Position numbers and translations under genes: made by a program | In this document: positions 30,895 to 40,371 of the stretch, piece by piece | Numbering within the stretch: the stretch's first letter is position 1 | Layout of the letters: each line of letters starts with the position of its first letter | Notes under the pieces: generated by a model | What the model was told of the DNA's origin: nothing | The model's input: only the letters and a program-made list of their open reading frames with translations | The model's database searches: none | NCBI RefSeq assembly: GCF_000252445.1 | Contig: NC_017790.1 | Coordinates: 3,045,638 to 3,109,637, forward strand | DNA length: 64,000 nt | Source: Deinococcus gobiensis I-0 | Lineage (GTDB): Bacteria > Deinococcota > Deinococci > Deinococcales > Deinococcaceae | Direction of reading: 5' to 3'

Positions 30895-31225
30895 GTCCAG
30901 TTTCTCAGAGGTTCGGGGCGACGGGCTGAGCCTTTGAGCTCCCACCCCCCCAGCCCCCTCTCCCGGCGGGACAGGGGGGGCCAGGTGCTGCGTCCGGCCA
31001 GCGTCGTCCCGGGCATCGGCAGGTCCCCTCCGCTTCACGGCATGACGACTCGGCTCGGGGCGAGGCACGGCCCGCCTGCGTGGCCCGCGCGCTGCGCGCA
31101 TGGCGGCTCGGCTGGACCGGGGCGGGGACGCCGCGAGGGGGCTGTGAGTCGGGAGGCTTCGGCAGGTCAGGGCAGCGGGCGGCGGCGGGTTTTTCACTTC
31201 CTACTGCCCACCCCCCACTCCCCAT
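30895..31225. other. Non-coding gap with a G-rich repeat at its right end
   Basis: This 331-bp gap lies between the convergent ABC and M16 genes. It shows no convincing reading frame, RNA gene or T-tailed hairpin. Its only structured part is the repeat at 31195-31223. Confidence 0.6.
31195..31223 (-). repeat. G-rich 3'-flanking repeat, copy 2
   Basis: On the minus strand, GGGGAGTGGGGGGTGGGC followed by AGTAGGAAGTG starts 2 nt after the M16 stop codon. It matches the sequence after the MFS stop at 2624-2657 in both sequence and position. Confidence 0.5.
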
Positions 31226-32449
31226 TCACCGCAGCTCTTCCACCGGTCCCAGGGCCACCACGGTCAGTTTGTCCAGGGGACACAGGCGCAGCACCTCGCG
31301 CACGTCTTCCGGAGTCACGGCCGTAAAGCGGTCGGCGAGGTCGGCGGTCGTGCGGATCTCGCCGGTCGCCAGGTACTCCATGCCCAGGGCGAAGAGGCGG
31401 CCCTGCGGCGTCTCGGCGCGCAGCAGAGTAGAGACCGCCGCCTTGCGCGCCGAGCGGCGCACGCCCGTCTCGGTAATCAGGGTGTCGGCCGAGGCCAGCA
31501 CCTTGCGGTAGGCGTCCAGCACCGTCTGGGTGCGCTCCGGGTCGCAGGAGAAGCCGCCCTCGAACACGCCCGCGCCCCGGTAATCCAGATGCCCGAGGTC
31601 GGCCCCGTCGCACAGCCCGGTGTCCAGCAGCGCCCAGTACAGCGCGCCGTTCTCGCCGCCGATCAGGTCGGCCAGCACGGCGGCGGCCTCGCGCAGCGGA
31701 TGGGTGGTCGGCAGGCCCGGCGCGGCCAGCACGACCTGCACCCGTGCCAGGGCAGGATCGGGCAGGACCTTCACGCTCTGCGCCGGGACCGGCAGCGGCG
31801 CGTCGTCAACCACCGGCGGCTCGCCCCGGTCCCAGGTCGCCAGTTCGCGCCCGGCCCAGGCCAGCACCTCGGCCTCGTCGAAGGCCCCCGTCACGGCCAG
31901 GGTGACGCGGTCCGCGCCGTAACGCCGCCGCCAGTTGTCGAGCAGGGCGGCGCGCGACAGCCCGCCCACCGTCTGCGGCGTCCCCAGGATCTGGTGGCCC
32001 AGCGGGTGCGTGCCCCAGTACATCGCCCGCAGTTCGTCCTGGGCGCGCACGGGAGGCTGGTCGGCGTACATGGCGATCTCTTCGAGAATCACACCGCGTT
32101 CGGGTTCGATGTCGGCCTCACGCAGTGCGGGACGCATCAGCTCGGTCAGGGTATCGAGCAGTTCACCCATGCGCTCGGGCAGCGCGGCGGCGTGGTACAC
32201 GGTCGCCTCCTCGCTGGTGAAGGCGTTGGAGTGACCGCCCAGATCGTCGAGCCGCTCGTTGAGGGCCCCGGCGTCGAGCCGCTCGGAGCCCTTGAACATC
32301 AGGTGTTCCAGGAAATGGCTCGCGCCCATCTCGGCGGGGCGCTCGTCGCGCGCGCCCGTGTTCACGAAATATCCGGCCGCCACGCTCTGCGCCTGCGGAT
32401 CGGCTTCGAGCAGCAGCGTCAGGCCGCCCGGCAGGACGTGACGGGTCAT
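31226..32449 (-). CDS. M16 family zinc peptidase, active subunit
   Basis: A 407-residue M16 metallopeptidase. The inverted zinc motif HFLEH is at residues 45-49 and the third ligand Glu lies in VILEEIAM (about 120-127), so it is catalytically complete. The C-terminal M16 domain begins near residue 190. Family members degrade or process peptides, often as a pair with an inactive homologue, like mitochondrial processing peptidase. ATG 32449 overlaps the stop of that homologue (ATGA). No signal peptide is visible, so it probably acts in the cytoplasm. Confidence 0.92.
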   Translation of the reverse strand: MTRHVLPGGLTLLLEADPQAQSVAAGYFVNTGARDERPAEMGASHFLEHLMFKGSERLDAGALNERLDDLGGHSNAFTSEEATVYHAAALPERMGELLDTLTELMRPALREADIEPERGVILEEIAMYADQPPVRAQDELRAMYWGTHPLGHQILGTPQTVGGLSRAALLDNWRRRYGADRVTLAVTGAFDEAEVLAWAGRELATWDRGEPPVVDDAPLPVPAQSVKVLPDPALARVQVVLAAPGLPTTHPLREAAAVLADLIGGENGALYWALLDTGLCDGADLGHLDYRGAGVFEGGFSCDPERTQTVLDAYRKVLASADTLITETGVRRSARKAAVSTLLRAETPQGRLFALGMEYLATGEIRTTADLADRFTAVTPEDVREVLRLCPLDKLTVVALGPVEELR

Positions 32450-33783
32450 GCGCCCACCCCCTGCGCGGCCTGCGGCTGGGCGGCCGGGGGCAGGGCGAAG
32501 GTGTCTCCCGGCCCCAGCGTCACCACGGTCGCCTCCAGCGCGGGGCGGTAACGCGCCAAAAAGGCGTTGACCTCCTCCAGCGTCAGGGCGTCGATCTGGG
32601 CGCGCAGCCCCCGTACGCTGCGCACCTGCCCGAACAGCGCGAGGTCGCGGGTCAGGGCGTGGGCGCGGCCCCGCAGGCTCTGCGCGCCGAAGACCACGCC
32701 GGTGCTCAGGCCGGTGTGCGCGCGCCGGAATTCCTCGGCCCCCAGGCCCCCGGGCAGGCGTTCCAGCTCGGCCAGCATGACCGCGAGCGTCTCGGGGGCG
32801 CGCCCCGGCGTGCTGCCCGCATAGGCGCTCAGAAAGCCCTCGCCGCCCAGCACCAGCGGCGAGGCGCTGACCGCGTAGGCCAGGCCGCGTTCCTCGCGCA
32901 CGGCCACGAACAGGCGGCTGCTGCCTCCACCCGACAGGGCGCTCAGGGCCAGCTGCCAGGGCAGCCAGTCGGCGCTGCGCGGCGAGACGCCCGGCGCGCT
33001 CAGGCTCAGGTGGGTCTGCTCGCCGCCGGGATGCGGCAGATGCAGGCGGCCCCCCCGGCGGAAAAGGGCCGGGACCGGCCGGTCCTCGCCCACGCGCCAG
33101 CCCGCGAAGGTCCGGGCCGCGAGGTCGTGGGCCGCCTGCGGCTCCAGGTCGGCGACCAGCCCCAGCACGCTGCCCGCCTGCCCGTAGCGCTCCAGGTGCG
33201 CGCGCAGACCCGCCGCGCCGAGGGCCTCCAGACCTTCGGGCGTGCCGCTGGCCGGGTGGGCGTAGCCGGCGCGGTCGTCGCCCGGCACGCGCGGAAACCC
33301 CAGGGCGCGCGCCTCGGCGGCCAGCAGGTCGGGTGGGCTGTCCTCCAGGCCCTCCAGGTCCTGCCGCGCGAGGTCGAGCAGCACCGGCAGTTCGTGCGTG
33401 GGCAGGGCGGGGCGGGCCACCACGTCGGCCACCAGGGCCAGGGCGGCCCCCAGGTCGGCGGTCAGGCCGCTGGCCCCGAAGCGGGTCGCCTCCGGCCCCA
33501 CGCCGCCGCTGCGGCGCACGCCCAGGTCGTCGAAGGCGTCTTGCAGGCCGCGCGCGTCCCGTCCGCCCGCCCCCTTGTAGAGCCACTCCTCCAGCACGCC
33601 CGCCGCGCCTTCCTGGCCTCTGGGGTCATGTGCGCTGCCCACCGGCACCCGCAGGTCGAAAGCGAAACCGGGGCCGGCGCGGCGCTCGAAGGCGACCGTC
33701 AGTCCCCCCGGCAGGGTCCAGACCTGCGCCTGTGGGCCCTCCTGCGTGTCTTCTCCCGTCTGTGCGCCGCTGCCGACCGTCAT
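32446..33783 (-). CDS. M16 family protein lacking the zinc motif, partner subunit
   Basis: A 445-residue M16 homologue in which the HxxEH site is replaced by GVLEE (residues 62-66), so it cannot bind catalytic zinc. The C-terminal domain keeps the substrate-binding R/Y signature [20 protein letters not shown] (about 305-325). Such inactive subunits close the chamber of heterodimeric M16 proteases. ATG 33783 is 6 nt after TAGACT (leaderless), and its stop overlaps the active subunit, giving a two-gene operon. Confidence 0.9.
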   Translation of the reverse strand: MTVGSGAQTGEDTQEGPQAQVWTLPGGLTVAFERRAGPGFAFDLRVPVGSAHDPRGQEGAAGVLEEWLYKGAGGRDARGLQDAFDDLGVRRSGGVGPEATRFGASGLTADLGAALALVADVVARPALPTHELPVLLDLARQDLEGLEDSPPDLLAAEARALGFPRVPGDDRAGYAHPASGTPEGLEALGAAGLRAHLERYGQAGSVLGLVADLEPQAAHDLAARTFAGWRVGEDRPVPALFRRGGRLHLPHPGGEQTHLSLSAPGVSPRSADWLPWQLALSALSGGGSSRLFVAVREERGLAYAVSASPLVLGGEGFLSAYAGSTPGRAPETLAVMLAELERLPGGLGAEEFRRAHTGLSTGVVFGAQSLRGRAHALTRDLALFGQVRSVRGLRAQIDALTLEEVNAFLARYRPALEATVVTLGPGDTFALPPAAQPQAAQGVGA

Positions 33784-33855
33784 CCGGCGAGTCTAACGCA
33801 CGGCGGGGAGCCCTTTGGGGAGCACCCTCGCCATTGCCGCGCTACCCTCTGCCGT

Positions 33856-34269
33856 ATGCAGAGGCCGGTGGTATGTGTCGGGGCGCTCGTCTGGGGACCG
33901 GAGGGCCGGGTGCTGCTGGTGCGCACGACCAAGTGGCGCGGCGCCTGGGGCGTGCCGGGCGGCAAGGTCGAATGGGGCGAGACGCTGGCGCAGGCCGCCA
34001 CGCGCGAACTGCGTGAGGAGACCGGCCTGGAGATCACGGACCTGCGCTACGCCCAGACGCAGGAGGCGGTGCGCTCGCCCGAGTTCCACGCCGAGGCGCA
34101 CATGCTGCTGGTGGATTTCTTCGCCCGAACGGCGGGCACCGAGGTCAGCCCCAACGCCGAGATCGCCGAGTGGGCCTGGGTCCCGCTGGAGCAGGCGGCG
34201 GACTATCCGCTGAACAGCTACACGCGCACGCTGGTCGCCCTCGCGCGGCGGGCCGGGGAGACGCCGTGA
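33856..34269 (+). CDS. Nudix hydrolase
   Basis: A 137-residue single-domain Nudix enzyme with a complete box [20 protein letters not shown] (residues about 37-56) followed by TGL. The family hydrolyses nucleoside diphosphate derivatives; the product type (ADP-ribose, 8-oxo-dGTP or other) cannot be read here. ATG 33856 lies 7 nt after TACCCT, and the opposite-strand M16 gene starts 72 bp away with its own such box, so two leaderless promoters diverge here. The stop overlaps the SDR start (GTGA). Confidence 0.92.
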   Translation: MQRPVVCVGALVWGPEGRVLLVRTTKWRGAWGVPGGKVEWGETLAQAATRELREETGLEITDLRYAQTQEAVRSPEFHAEAHMLLVDFFARTAGTEVSPNAEIAEWAWVPLEQAADYPLNSYTRTLVALARRAGETP

Positions 34270-34991
34270 ACGCGCCCAGAGGCACCGCCCTCGTGACGGG
34301 GGCGGCGCGCGGCATCGGGCGGGGGCTGGCGCTCGCCCTGGCCGCCGAGGGCTTCGCGGTCGCGGTGCATTACCGGGGCAGCGCGGCCGACGCGCACGAC
34401 ACCGCCCGCCAGTGCCGCGAGGCGGGGGCGCAGGCCCGGACCTTCCAGGCCGACCTGACCGTGCCCGAGCAGGCGCGCGGGCTGGTGCGCGACGCCCACG
34501 CCGCCTTCGGGGGGCCGGGGCTGGCGGTGCTCGTCAACAACGTGGGCAACTATGTCCACCGGCCGCTGCTGGACACCACCGACGCCGACTGGGCCGAGAT
34601 GCTGGGCAGCAACCTGCTCTCCACGGTCGCCACCTGCCAGGAGGCCGCGCCCCTCATGCGGGCCGCCGGCTACGGGCGCATCGTGAACCTGGGCTACGCG
34701 GGGGCCGGCGACCTGCGCGCGCGGCCGGGCATCACGCCCTACGTGATCGCCAAGGCGGGCGTACTCCAGTTTTCGCGGGCGCTGGCGGTCACGCTGGCGG
34801 GCAGCGGCGTCAGCGTGAACGTGGTGTCGCCGGGCATCCTGGACACCAGCGTGACCCAGCCGCTGCGGGCCATTCCGGCGGGACGCAGCGGCACGGTGGC
34901 CGAACTCGTGGAGGCGGCGCTGTATTTCGTGCGGACCAGCGACTACGTGACCGGCCAGGAGATCGAGGTGGCCGGCGGCTGGAACCTCTGA
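34266..34991 (+). CDS. SDR family oxidoreductase, FabG-like
   Basis: A 241-residue short-chain dehydrogenase. The cofactor motif [10 protein letters not shown] is at residues 11-20, the NNVG motif near residue 96, and the catalytic Tyr-Lys pair is PYVIAKAG near residue 158. The C-terminal [16 protein letters not shown] is typical of FabG-like reductases, which act on 3-oxoacyl chains or sugars with NAD(P)H. It is coupled to the Nudix gene by a 4-bp overlap. Its substrate is unknown; a pterin or fatty-acid role is possible. Confidence 0.88.
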   Translation: MNAPRGTALVTGAARGIGRGLALALAAEGFAVAVHYRGSAADAHDTARQCREAGAQARTFQADLTVPEQARGLVRDAHAAFGGPGLAVLVNNVGNYVHRPLLDTTDADWAEMLGSNLLSTVATCQEAAPLMRAAGYGRIVNLGYAGAGDLRARPGITPYVIAKAGVLQFSRALAVTLAGSGVSVNVVSPGILDTSVTQPLRAIPAGRSGTVAELVEAALYFVRTSDYVTGQEIEVAGGWNL

Positions 34992-35010
34992 AAGCGCCCG
35001 GCGGGTGGGC

Positions 35011-35484
35011 TCAGCGGACGGGGCTGACGCTGAGGTTCAGGGTCGAGGTGGCCCCCTGCGGCAGCCGGGCGTAGGCGGTGCTGGCGTACAGCACGCGGCC
35101 CTGGCGGTCGGTGACGGTCGAGCGCACGCCGTAGACCCGCCCGCTCACGAGGCGCGTGGGGTTGAACACGATCTGGTAGGGCGTGCTCAGGCGGGACGCC
35201 GCAAAGCTCACCCGCAGCACCTGCCGGGCCGCGCCGGTGCGGGTCGGGTCGTCCACGATCACGTTCACGCGGCTGCCGGCGGGCAGGTTGACGGTGGCCG
35301 GCGCGCTCACGCGGCCCATGATTTCCTGCCAGCCGGCGGGCACGTCGCTGCGCGCACTCTGCGGCAGGCCGCGCGCCGGGGCCGGCGCCGGGATGGGCGT
35401 CAGGGTCACGTCCCCGATGCGGCCCTGGGCCAGGGCTGGAGAACCGAGGAGGGCAACAGCCAGAACAGGGGTGAGAAATCTCAT
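35011..35484 (-). CDS. Secreted YbaY/YscW-like domain protein
   Basis: A 157-residue protein with a signal peptide (MRFLTPVLAVALLGSPALAQ, cleavage after ALA near residue 19). The mature part starts from about residue 55 with a beta-rich domain, GRVSAPATVNLPAGSRVNVI through YASTAYARLPQG, of the YbaY/YscW type found in envelope lipoproteins and secretin pilotins; here no lipobox Cys is present. It may assist outer-envelope protein assembly, but function is not established. It is convergent with the SDR gene and divergent from alkA. The start lacks a clear ribosome-binding site. Confidence 0.75.
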   Translation of the reverse strand: MRFLTPVLAVALLGSPALAQGRIGDVTLTPIPAPAPARGLPQSARSDVPAGWQEIMGRVSAPATVNLPAGSRVNVIVDDPTRTGAARQVLRVSFAASRLSTPYQIVFNPTRLVSGRVYGVRSTVTDRQGRVLYASTAYARLPQGATSTLNLSVSPVR

Positions 35485-35540
35485 AATTCCATGCTGGGTG
35501 CAGCGCGTGAGGGAGAGATAAGAAGCGGCTTCATGCGGCC

Positions 35541-36221
35541 ATGAGCGATTCCGTGCCGGCCCCGCGCTCACGGCAGCATGGAGCCATGTGCCCTGCCCAA
35601 CCCGACCTGACCCCGCTGACCGACCATGCCGGCGCCCTGGCCCACCTCGCGCGTGACCCCGTGATGGCCGGGGTGACGGCGCGCGTGGGCGACCTGCCGG
35701 TGCTGGAGGCGACGGCCGACCCCTTCGGAACCCTGGTCCGCAGCGTGGCGGGCCAGCAGCTCAGCGTGAAGGCGGCAGCGAGCATCCACGGCCGACTCGT
35801 CGCGGCGCTGGGCGAGGTGACGGCCCAGACGGTGCGGCGCACGCCCGGCGACGACCTGCGCGCCCTGGGACTGTCGTGGGCCAAGGTGAGGACCGTCCAC
35901 GCCCTGGCCGACGCGGCACTGGGCGGCCGGATCGACTTCGCGCACCTGTCGGGGCAGGGCGACGAGGAGATCGTCGCGGAACTGTCGGCGCTGCCGGGCA
36001 TCGGGCGCTGGACTGCCGAGATGTTCCTGATGTTCGGCCTCGCACGCCCCGACGTGTTCAGCTTCGGGGACCTCGCGCTGCGCCAGGGGCTCGCGCGGCT
36101 GTATCCCGGCGCGCCGCAGGCGGACGTCCCGCTCCCATGGGCGCCCTACCGCACGCTGGGCGCGCGCTACCTGTGGGCCGACAACGCGCTGCACCGGGCC
36201 GGGGGGGTGCCGCTGCCCTGA
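35541..36221 (+). CDS. alkA: DNA-3-methyladenine glycosylase, AlkA type
   Basis: A 226-residue helix-hairpin-helix DNA glycosylase that removes alkylated bases to start base-excision repair. The hairpin LPGIGRWTAEMFLMFG (residues 151-166) is followed by DVFSFGDLAL, whose Asp177 matches the catalytic Asp of AlkA. It lacks the extra N-terminal domain of the enteric enzyme and matches the short AlkA2-like form of Deinococcus in length. ATG 35541 gives the family length; ATG 35586 is an alternative. No iron-sulfur cluster cysteines are present. Confidence 0.9.
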   Translation: MSDSVPAPRSRQHGAMCPAQPDLTPLTDHAGALAHLARDPVMAGVTARVGDLPVLEATADPFGTLVRSVAGQQLSVKAAASIHGRLVAALGEVTAQTVRRTPGDDLRALGLSWAKVRTVHALADAALGGRIDFAHLSGQGDEEIVAELSALPGIGRWTAEMFLMFGLARPDVFSFGDLALRQGLARLYPGAPQADVPLPWAPYRTLGARYLWADNALHRAGGVPLP

Positions 36222-36252
36222 GCGGCCGCCCGCGCCCTCCCCCCTCCCCTGT

Positions 36253-36981
36253 TCAGGGGCGCCCGGCGGCCTCGCTCGCCGGCGGCGGGGCCAGCGGCTC
36301 GCCGGCCGCCTGCCATTGGTCGTAGCTTTGGCGCACGAGGTGGAATACGTCGCGGGTGCGCGTGTAGGCGCTCGGGCCGCCCATACGGCCCACGAGGTCC
36401 AGGGCGGCCGTGTCCACGTAGAACTTCGCCGGGTCCTGCACCGCGTCGGCGCGCAGGGTCAGGCCGACCACCTCGCCCAGCACGATGCGGGTGTTGCCGA
36501 TGGTCACGGTCTGCACCTCACGGCATTCCAGCGCGGCGGGAGCCAGGGCCACACGCGGCGCGGCGACCTGGTTCCCGGGCGTCAGGGCGATGCCCAGGGC
36601 CGCCGGTTCGCCCTCGCCAGGCGGGAAGTCGGTGGCCGTGGCGTTCATGGCCCCGGCCAGGGCGTAGTCCACCAGATTGACCGTGAACTCGCCCCCGGGG
36701 CCGATGTTCTTCGCCGTGTCCTTGGGCGAGCCGTCGGCGCGGTTGCCCGGCGCGAAGGCCACCACGGGCGGGTCCGAGCCCATCAGGCCGAAAAAGGAGT
36801 AGGGCGCGAGATTCACGGCTCCCCCCTCGCCCACCGTGGACACCCAGGCGATGGGACGCGGCACCACCGACGCGGCCAGCAGCTTGTAGCGCGCGGCGTT
36901 GGGCAGGGCGGTCAGGTCGAAGTGCCGGAACTCGGGCGACGGGGTCCCGGCAGGCGGGGTCTCGGGGGCGGAAGCGGACAT
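36253..36981 (-). CDS. Flavin reductase-like FMN-binding protein
   Basis: A 242-residue split-barrel flavoprotein of the flavin_reduct/DIM6 family. The segments VVPRPIAWVSTVGEGGAVNLAPYSFF (in two parts, residues about 39-64) and FTVNLVDYALAGAMNATATD (about 99-118) are family hallmarks. Such proteins bind FMN and reduce flavin or act in small redox steps. ATG 36981 is 5 nt after TACCCT (leaderless). It is convergent with alkA and not part of an evident operon, so its partner oxygenase, if any, is elsewhere. Confidence 0.88.
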   Translation of the reverse strand: MSASAPETPPAGTPSPEFRHFDLTALPNAARYKLLAASVVPRPIAWVSTVGEGGAVNLAPYSFFGLMGSDPPVVAFAPGNRADGSPKDTAKNIGPGGEFTVNLVDYALAGAMNATATDFPPGEGEPAALGIALTPGNQVAAPRVALAPAALECREVQTVTIGNTRIVLGEVVGLTLRADAVQDPAKFYVDTAALDLVGRMGGPSAYTRTRDVFHLVRQSYDQWQAAGEPLAPPPASEAAGRP

Positions 36982-37093
36982 GCCCCAGGGTAAGCGCCGC
37001 GCCCGGCGGGTGACCGTAGGCGGGCTTGCCGGACGGGCGCGGCCCGTGAACCGCGCCGCCTTTGCGCCTTCCCGGCGGGGCTAGCATGGCCGC

Positions 37094-37348
37094 GTGTCCC
37101 CGAACGAACCGTCCCTGAGCTACCGCGAGGCCTACGCCCGGCTCTCGCGCATCGCCGCCGAGCTGGAGGGAGGCGAGGCCGACCTCGACCGCGTGCTGCC
37201 GCTGCTCGAAGAGGCGCGCGAAGCCTACGCCGCCTGCCAGTCGCGTATTGGGGCGGTGCGCGCCGCCCTGAGCGGCGGCTGGGACCCGGCCCACCCGGCC
37301 GGCGACGCGGAAGACGGGGGCGGTGCAGACGAGGATTCCCTCGGCTGA
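37094..37348 (+). CDS. xseB: Exodeoxyribonuclease VII small subunit
   Basis: An 84-residue subunit of exonuclease VII, which degrades single-stranded DNA from both ends in repair. Residues 8-58 form the two-helix XseB domain: SYREAYARLSRIAAELEGGE then LDRVLPLLEEAREAYAACQS. The acidic tail from residue 65 is extra. GTG 37094 is 6 nt after TAGCAT (leaderless). The large subunit xseA is not in the window. Confidence 0.92.
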   Translation: MSPNEPSLSYREAYARLSRIAAELEGGEADLDRVLPLLEEAREAYAACQSRIGAVRAALSGGWDPAHPAGDAEDGGGADEDSLG

Positions 37349-37420
37349 GGCCCGGCGCGCCGCCGCCCGCCCCCGCTTTTGGCGCGACAGCCGCCCCGGA
37401 CCGGGCGTATGCTCCGGAAG

Positions 37421-38122
37421 ATGAACGACGCGGCCTCCTCTCCGGCAGACGCCGGCCCCGGCAACACGCCTGCCCCGGCCGGGTCGCGCCCCGTTGCCGA
37501 CCCCGCCCCCGCCGCGCCCACGGCCCGCCCGCAGCCCGCCGCCGATTCGGCCGAGGTACCGGGCGTCGTGCCGGTGGTGTACCACCTGGTGCTGGCGGTC
37601 ACGCACCTGCCGGTCTACCTGCGCGGCATGCGGGTCGAGGTCCACGGGCGCGAACACGTGCCCGCTCCCGGCACGCCGCTGGTGGTGGCGGCCAAACATG
37701 TCAGCGGCCTGGACCCCTTTCTGGTGGCGCGCGCGCTGCCCCCGGGGCGGTTTTTGCAGTTCATGGCGAAAAAGGAGCTGTTCGGCCCGGTCATCGGTCC
37801 GATCATCTCGGCGGGCGGCAGCTTTCCGGTGGACCGCGAGACGAACGACGTGGGGGCCATCCGCAACAGCCTGCGCATCCTGGCGCGCGGGGGCACGGTG
37901 GGCATCTTCCCCGAGGGCACGCGCGGCGGCCAGGAGCTGCACGGCGGGGTCGCCCTGATCGCCGCCAAGGCCCGCGCGCCGATCCTGCCGGTGGGCCTGT
38001 CGCGCCAGGGCCGGCGCTGGGTGGTGCGCTTCGGCGAGCCGCTGTCGGCGCGTGGGGGCATCAAGGCCGTCACGGCGGCGCTGGGCGAGCAGCTCGACCG
38101 GCTCTCGCGCCCGGAGCACTGA
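37421..38122 (+). CDS. 1-acyl-sn-glycerol-3-phosphate acyltransferase-like protein
   Basis: A 233-residue PlsC-family enzyme. After a Pro/Ala-rich N-terminal tail of about 45 residues and one hydrophobic helix, the catalytic HX4D motif is HVSGLD (about residue 92) and the second block IFPEGTRGG follows near residue 163. It should acylate lysophosphatidic acid during phospholipid synthesis. ATG 37421 lies 7 nt after TATGCT (leaderless). It is the third PlsC-type protein in this window and the one most like canonical PlsC. Confidence 0.9.
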   Translation: MNDAASSPADAGPGNTPAPAGSRPVADPAPAAPTARPQPAADSAEVPGVVPVVYHLVLAVTHLPVYLRGMRVEVHGREHVPAPGTPLVVAAKHVSGLDPFLVARALPPGRFLQFMAKKELFGPVIGPIISAGGSFPVDRETNDVGAIRNSLRILARGGTVGIFPEGTRGGQELHGGVALIAAKARAPILPVGLSRQGRRWVVRFGEPLSARGGIKAVTAALGEQLDRLSRPEH

Positions 38123-38158
38123 GCCGCGCATGAACTGCGCGGTTCCGGACCCGGAGGC

Positions 38159-39178
38159 ATGACCGGCGGTTCGTCCGCCGCCGCCCCCGCCCGCCGTCCC
38201 TGGACCCGCGCCGCGCAGGTCGCGGGGCTGGTGGCGCTGCTGCTGGTGGCCGTCGTGCTGGGCACCGGCATCGGCAGCGTGCTCATCTCGCCGGGCGAGG
38301 TGGTCTCGGCCCTGTGGCGCGGCCTGAGCGGGCAGCCCCTGCTCGGCGACGACGTGATCGTGTGGCGGTTGCGGCTGCCGCGCGTGGTCATGGCGGTGCT
38401 GGTCGGTGCGGGGCTGAGCGTGTGCGGCGCGGCCTTTCAGGGCGTGTTCCGCAACCCGCTGGCCGACCCCTACCTGCTGGGCGCGGCGAGCGGCTCGGCG
38501 CTGGGGGCCACGGTCGCCATCACGCTGGGCTGGGCGCGCGGCCTCATTCCGGTCGCCGCGCTGATCACGGCGCTGGGGGCGGTCAGCCTGACCCTGGCCC
38601 TGGCGCGCGAGGGCCGCCGCTTCGCGCCCACCCGCCTGATCCTCTCGGGCGTGTTGGTGGGCAGCGTGGCGAGCGCGGGCGCCACCGCCCTGATCCTGCG
38701 CGGCGAGGACCGCGCCCGGCAGGTGCTGGCCTATACCCTGGGCGACCTGGGCTTCAGCGGCTGGCGGGACGTACTTACGGTGCTGCCCTATGTGGGGCTG
38801 GGGGCCGGCGTCCTGCTGCTGCTGGCGCGCGCGCTGGACACGCTGCAACTGGGCGACCTCACGGCGCGCAGCCTGGGCGTGCCGGTCGAGCGGCTGCGGC
38901 TGCTGGTCGTGGTGGCCGCCAGCCTCGCCACGGCGGGGGCGGTCGCCTATGTGGGCATCATCGGCTTCGTCGGCCTCATCGTGCCGCACGTCGCGCGGCT
39001 GGCCTTCGGGCCGGGGCACCGCGCGCTGCTGCCCTTCTCGGCGCTGCTGGGGGGCGCGCTGCTGGTGCTGGCCGACCTGCTGGCGCGCACCACGCCGCTC
39101 TCGCAGGTCGGCATCGTGACCACGCTGCTCGGCGGGCCGTTTTTCCTGTGGCTGCTGCGCCGGGGGCGGGATGACTGA
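38159..39178 (+). CDS. FecCD-family ABC importer permease (iron-siderophore, haem or cobalamin)
   Basis: A 339-residue permease with about ten helices of the BtuC/FecD type; GAAFQGVFRNPLADPYLLG (residues about 86-104) and IVPHVARLAFGPGHRALLP near residue 276 are signature segments. It imports vitamin B12, haem or ferric siderophores in the inner membrane. GGAGG lies 5 nt before ATG 38159. The last 8 bp overlap the ATPase gene. No periplasmic binding protein is adjacent, so the ligand is open. Confidence 0.93.
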   Translation: MTGGSSAAAPARRPWTRAAQVAGLVALLLVAVVLGTGIGSVLISPGEVVSALWRGLSGQPLLGDDVIVWRLRLPRVVMAVLVGAGLSVCGAAFQGVFRNPLADPYLLGAASGSALGATVAITLGWARGLIPVAALITALGAVSLTLALAREGRRFAPTRLILSGVLVGSVASAGATALILRGEDRARQVLAYTLGDLGFSGWRDVLTVLPYVGLGAGVLLLLARALDTLQLGDLTARSLGVPVERLRLLVVVAASLATAGAVAYVGIIGFVGLIVPHVARLAFGPGHRALLPFSALLGGALLVLADLLARTTPLSQVGIVTTLLGGPFFLWLLRRGRDD

Positions 39179-39974
39179 GGCGTCCCTTCCGCAGCCCCCC
39201 ACCCTGGAGGCCCGGGGGCTGCACGCCCGGGCAGGCAGCTTTCCGGCCCTGCGCGGAGCCGACCTGAGCTTCCGGGTCGGCGAATTCGCGGCCGTCATCG
39301 GCCCCAACGGCGCGGGCAAGAGCACGCTGCTGCGGACCCTGCTGGGCCTGACCCGCCCCGAATCGGGCGAGGTGCGCCTCGCCGGGCGGCCCCTGAGCGG
39401 CTGGAGCCGCGCCGAGCGCTCGCGCCGACTGGCCTACCTGGCCCAGGGCGAGGCGCTGCCCGGCGGCGCGCGGGTGCGCGACGTGGTGGCCCTGGGGCGC
39501 GGCGCGGGCGACTGGAAATGGGGCCTGATTCCCACCGCCCCCTGGACCGAAGCCGACGAGGCGGCTGTAGAGGCCGCGCTGGAACGCACCGATACCCGGC
39601 GCTTCGCCGCGCGGCGCGTCTCCGAACTCTCGGGCGGCGAGGCGCAGCGGGTCGCCCTGGCCCGCGCGCTGGCCGCCGAACCGCAGTTTCTGCTGCTGGA
39701 CGAACCGACCAACCACCTCGACCTCGCCTACGCGCTCGAGGTCGTGCAGGCCGTGCGGCGCGAGGCCGGGCGCGGCCTGGGCGTGGTCGCCGTGCTGCAC
39801 GACCTGAACCTCGCCGCCCGCGCCGACCGGCTGGCCCTGCTGCACGCCGGACGGGTGCTCGCGGCGGGGCGGCCCGCCGAGGTCCTCACGCCGGAACACA
39901 TCGCGGCGGCCTACGGCGTACGCGTGCAGGTCATCCCGGGGGCGGGCCGCCTGCTGGTGGTGCCCGAGCACTGA
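39171..39974 (+). CDS. ABC importer ATPase (BtuD/FecE-like)
   Basis: A 267-residue ATPase: Walker A GPNGAGKST (about 44-52), signature LSGGEAQR (about 150-157), Walker B FLLLDEPTNHLD (about 170-181). It energises the permease coded just upstream, with which it overlaps. The C-terminal EVLTPEHIAAAYGVRVQVIP is typical of iron/B12 importers. Start ATG 39171 lies within the permease's last codons. Confidence 0.94.
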   Translation: MTEASLPQPPTLEARGLHARAGSFPALRGADLSFRVGEFAAVIGPNGAGKSTLLRTLLGLTRPESGEVRLAGRPLSGWSRAERSRRLAYLAQGEALPGGARVRDVVALGRGAGDWKWGLIPTAPWTEADEAAVEAALERTDTRRFAARRVSELSGGEAQRVALARALAAEPQFLLLDEPTNHLDLAYALEVVQAVRREAGRGLGVVAVLHDLNLAARADRLALLHAGRVLAAGRPAEVLTPEHIAAAYGVRVQVIPGAGRLLVVPEH

Positions 39975-40017
39975 GGGGCGGAACCTGACCCGCGCTCCGG
40001 ATGCTCTACTCGGGGCC

Positions 40018-40359
40018 ATGCCTCCCCGTTATTTTCCCACGCGCGGCCACCTGCTCCTGTGCCAGGGCCAGAACTGTCAGGCCAGGGGCGCGCGCCTGCT
40101 GCACGCGGCGCTGTGGAAGGCCCTCGAAAGGGACGCCCTGGCCTACTACAAGACCGGCGGCACGGTGCGCCTCACCGAGAGCGGCTGCCTGGGTGCCTGC
40201 GCCTACGGCCCCACGCTGTGCGTGTACCGCGAGCGCGGCGGCGCGCTGGAGCAGGGCTGGTACGGCGCCGTGGACTTTCCACTCGCGCGCCGGGTGGCCC
40301 AGGCCGTGCAGGACGGGGCCGACCTGCCCGCCGAGGGCCGTTACGGCCCCGACCTCTAG
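40018..40359 (+). CDS. Thioredoxin-like [2Fe-2S] ferredoxin
   Basis: A 113-residue ferredoxin of the thioredoxin-like class. The cluster ligands are visible as CQGQNC (residues 15-20) and CLGAC (57-61), the C-x4-C plus C-x3-C pattern. It transfers single electrons; some relatives act with corrin-ring or metal-uptake enzymes. It lies 43 bp after the FecCD-type ATPase on the same strand, so a role in reducing imported cobalamin or iron is attractive but unproven. CTACTC upstream of the ATG only loosely fits the leaderless box. Confidence 0.85.
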   Translation: MPPRYFPTRGHLLLCQGQNCQARGARLLHAALWKALERDALAYYKTGGTVRLTESGCLGACAYGPTLCVYRERGGALEQGWYGAVDFPLARRVAQAVQDGADLPAEGRYGPDL

Positions 40360-40371
40360 GCCCGCCCCGGC

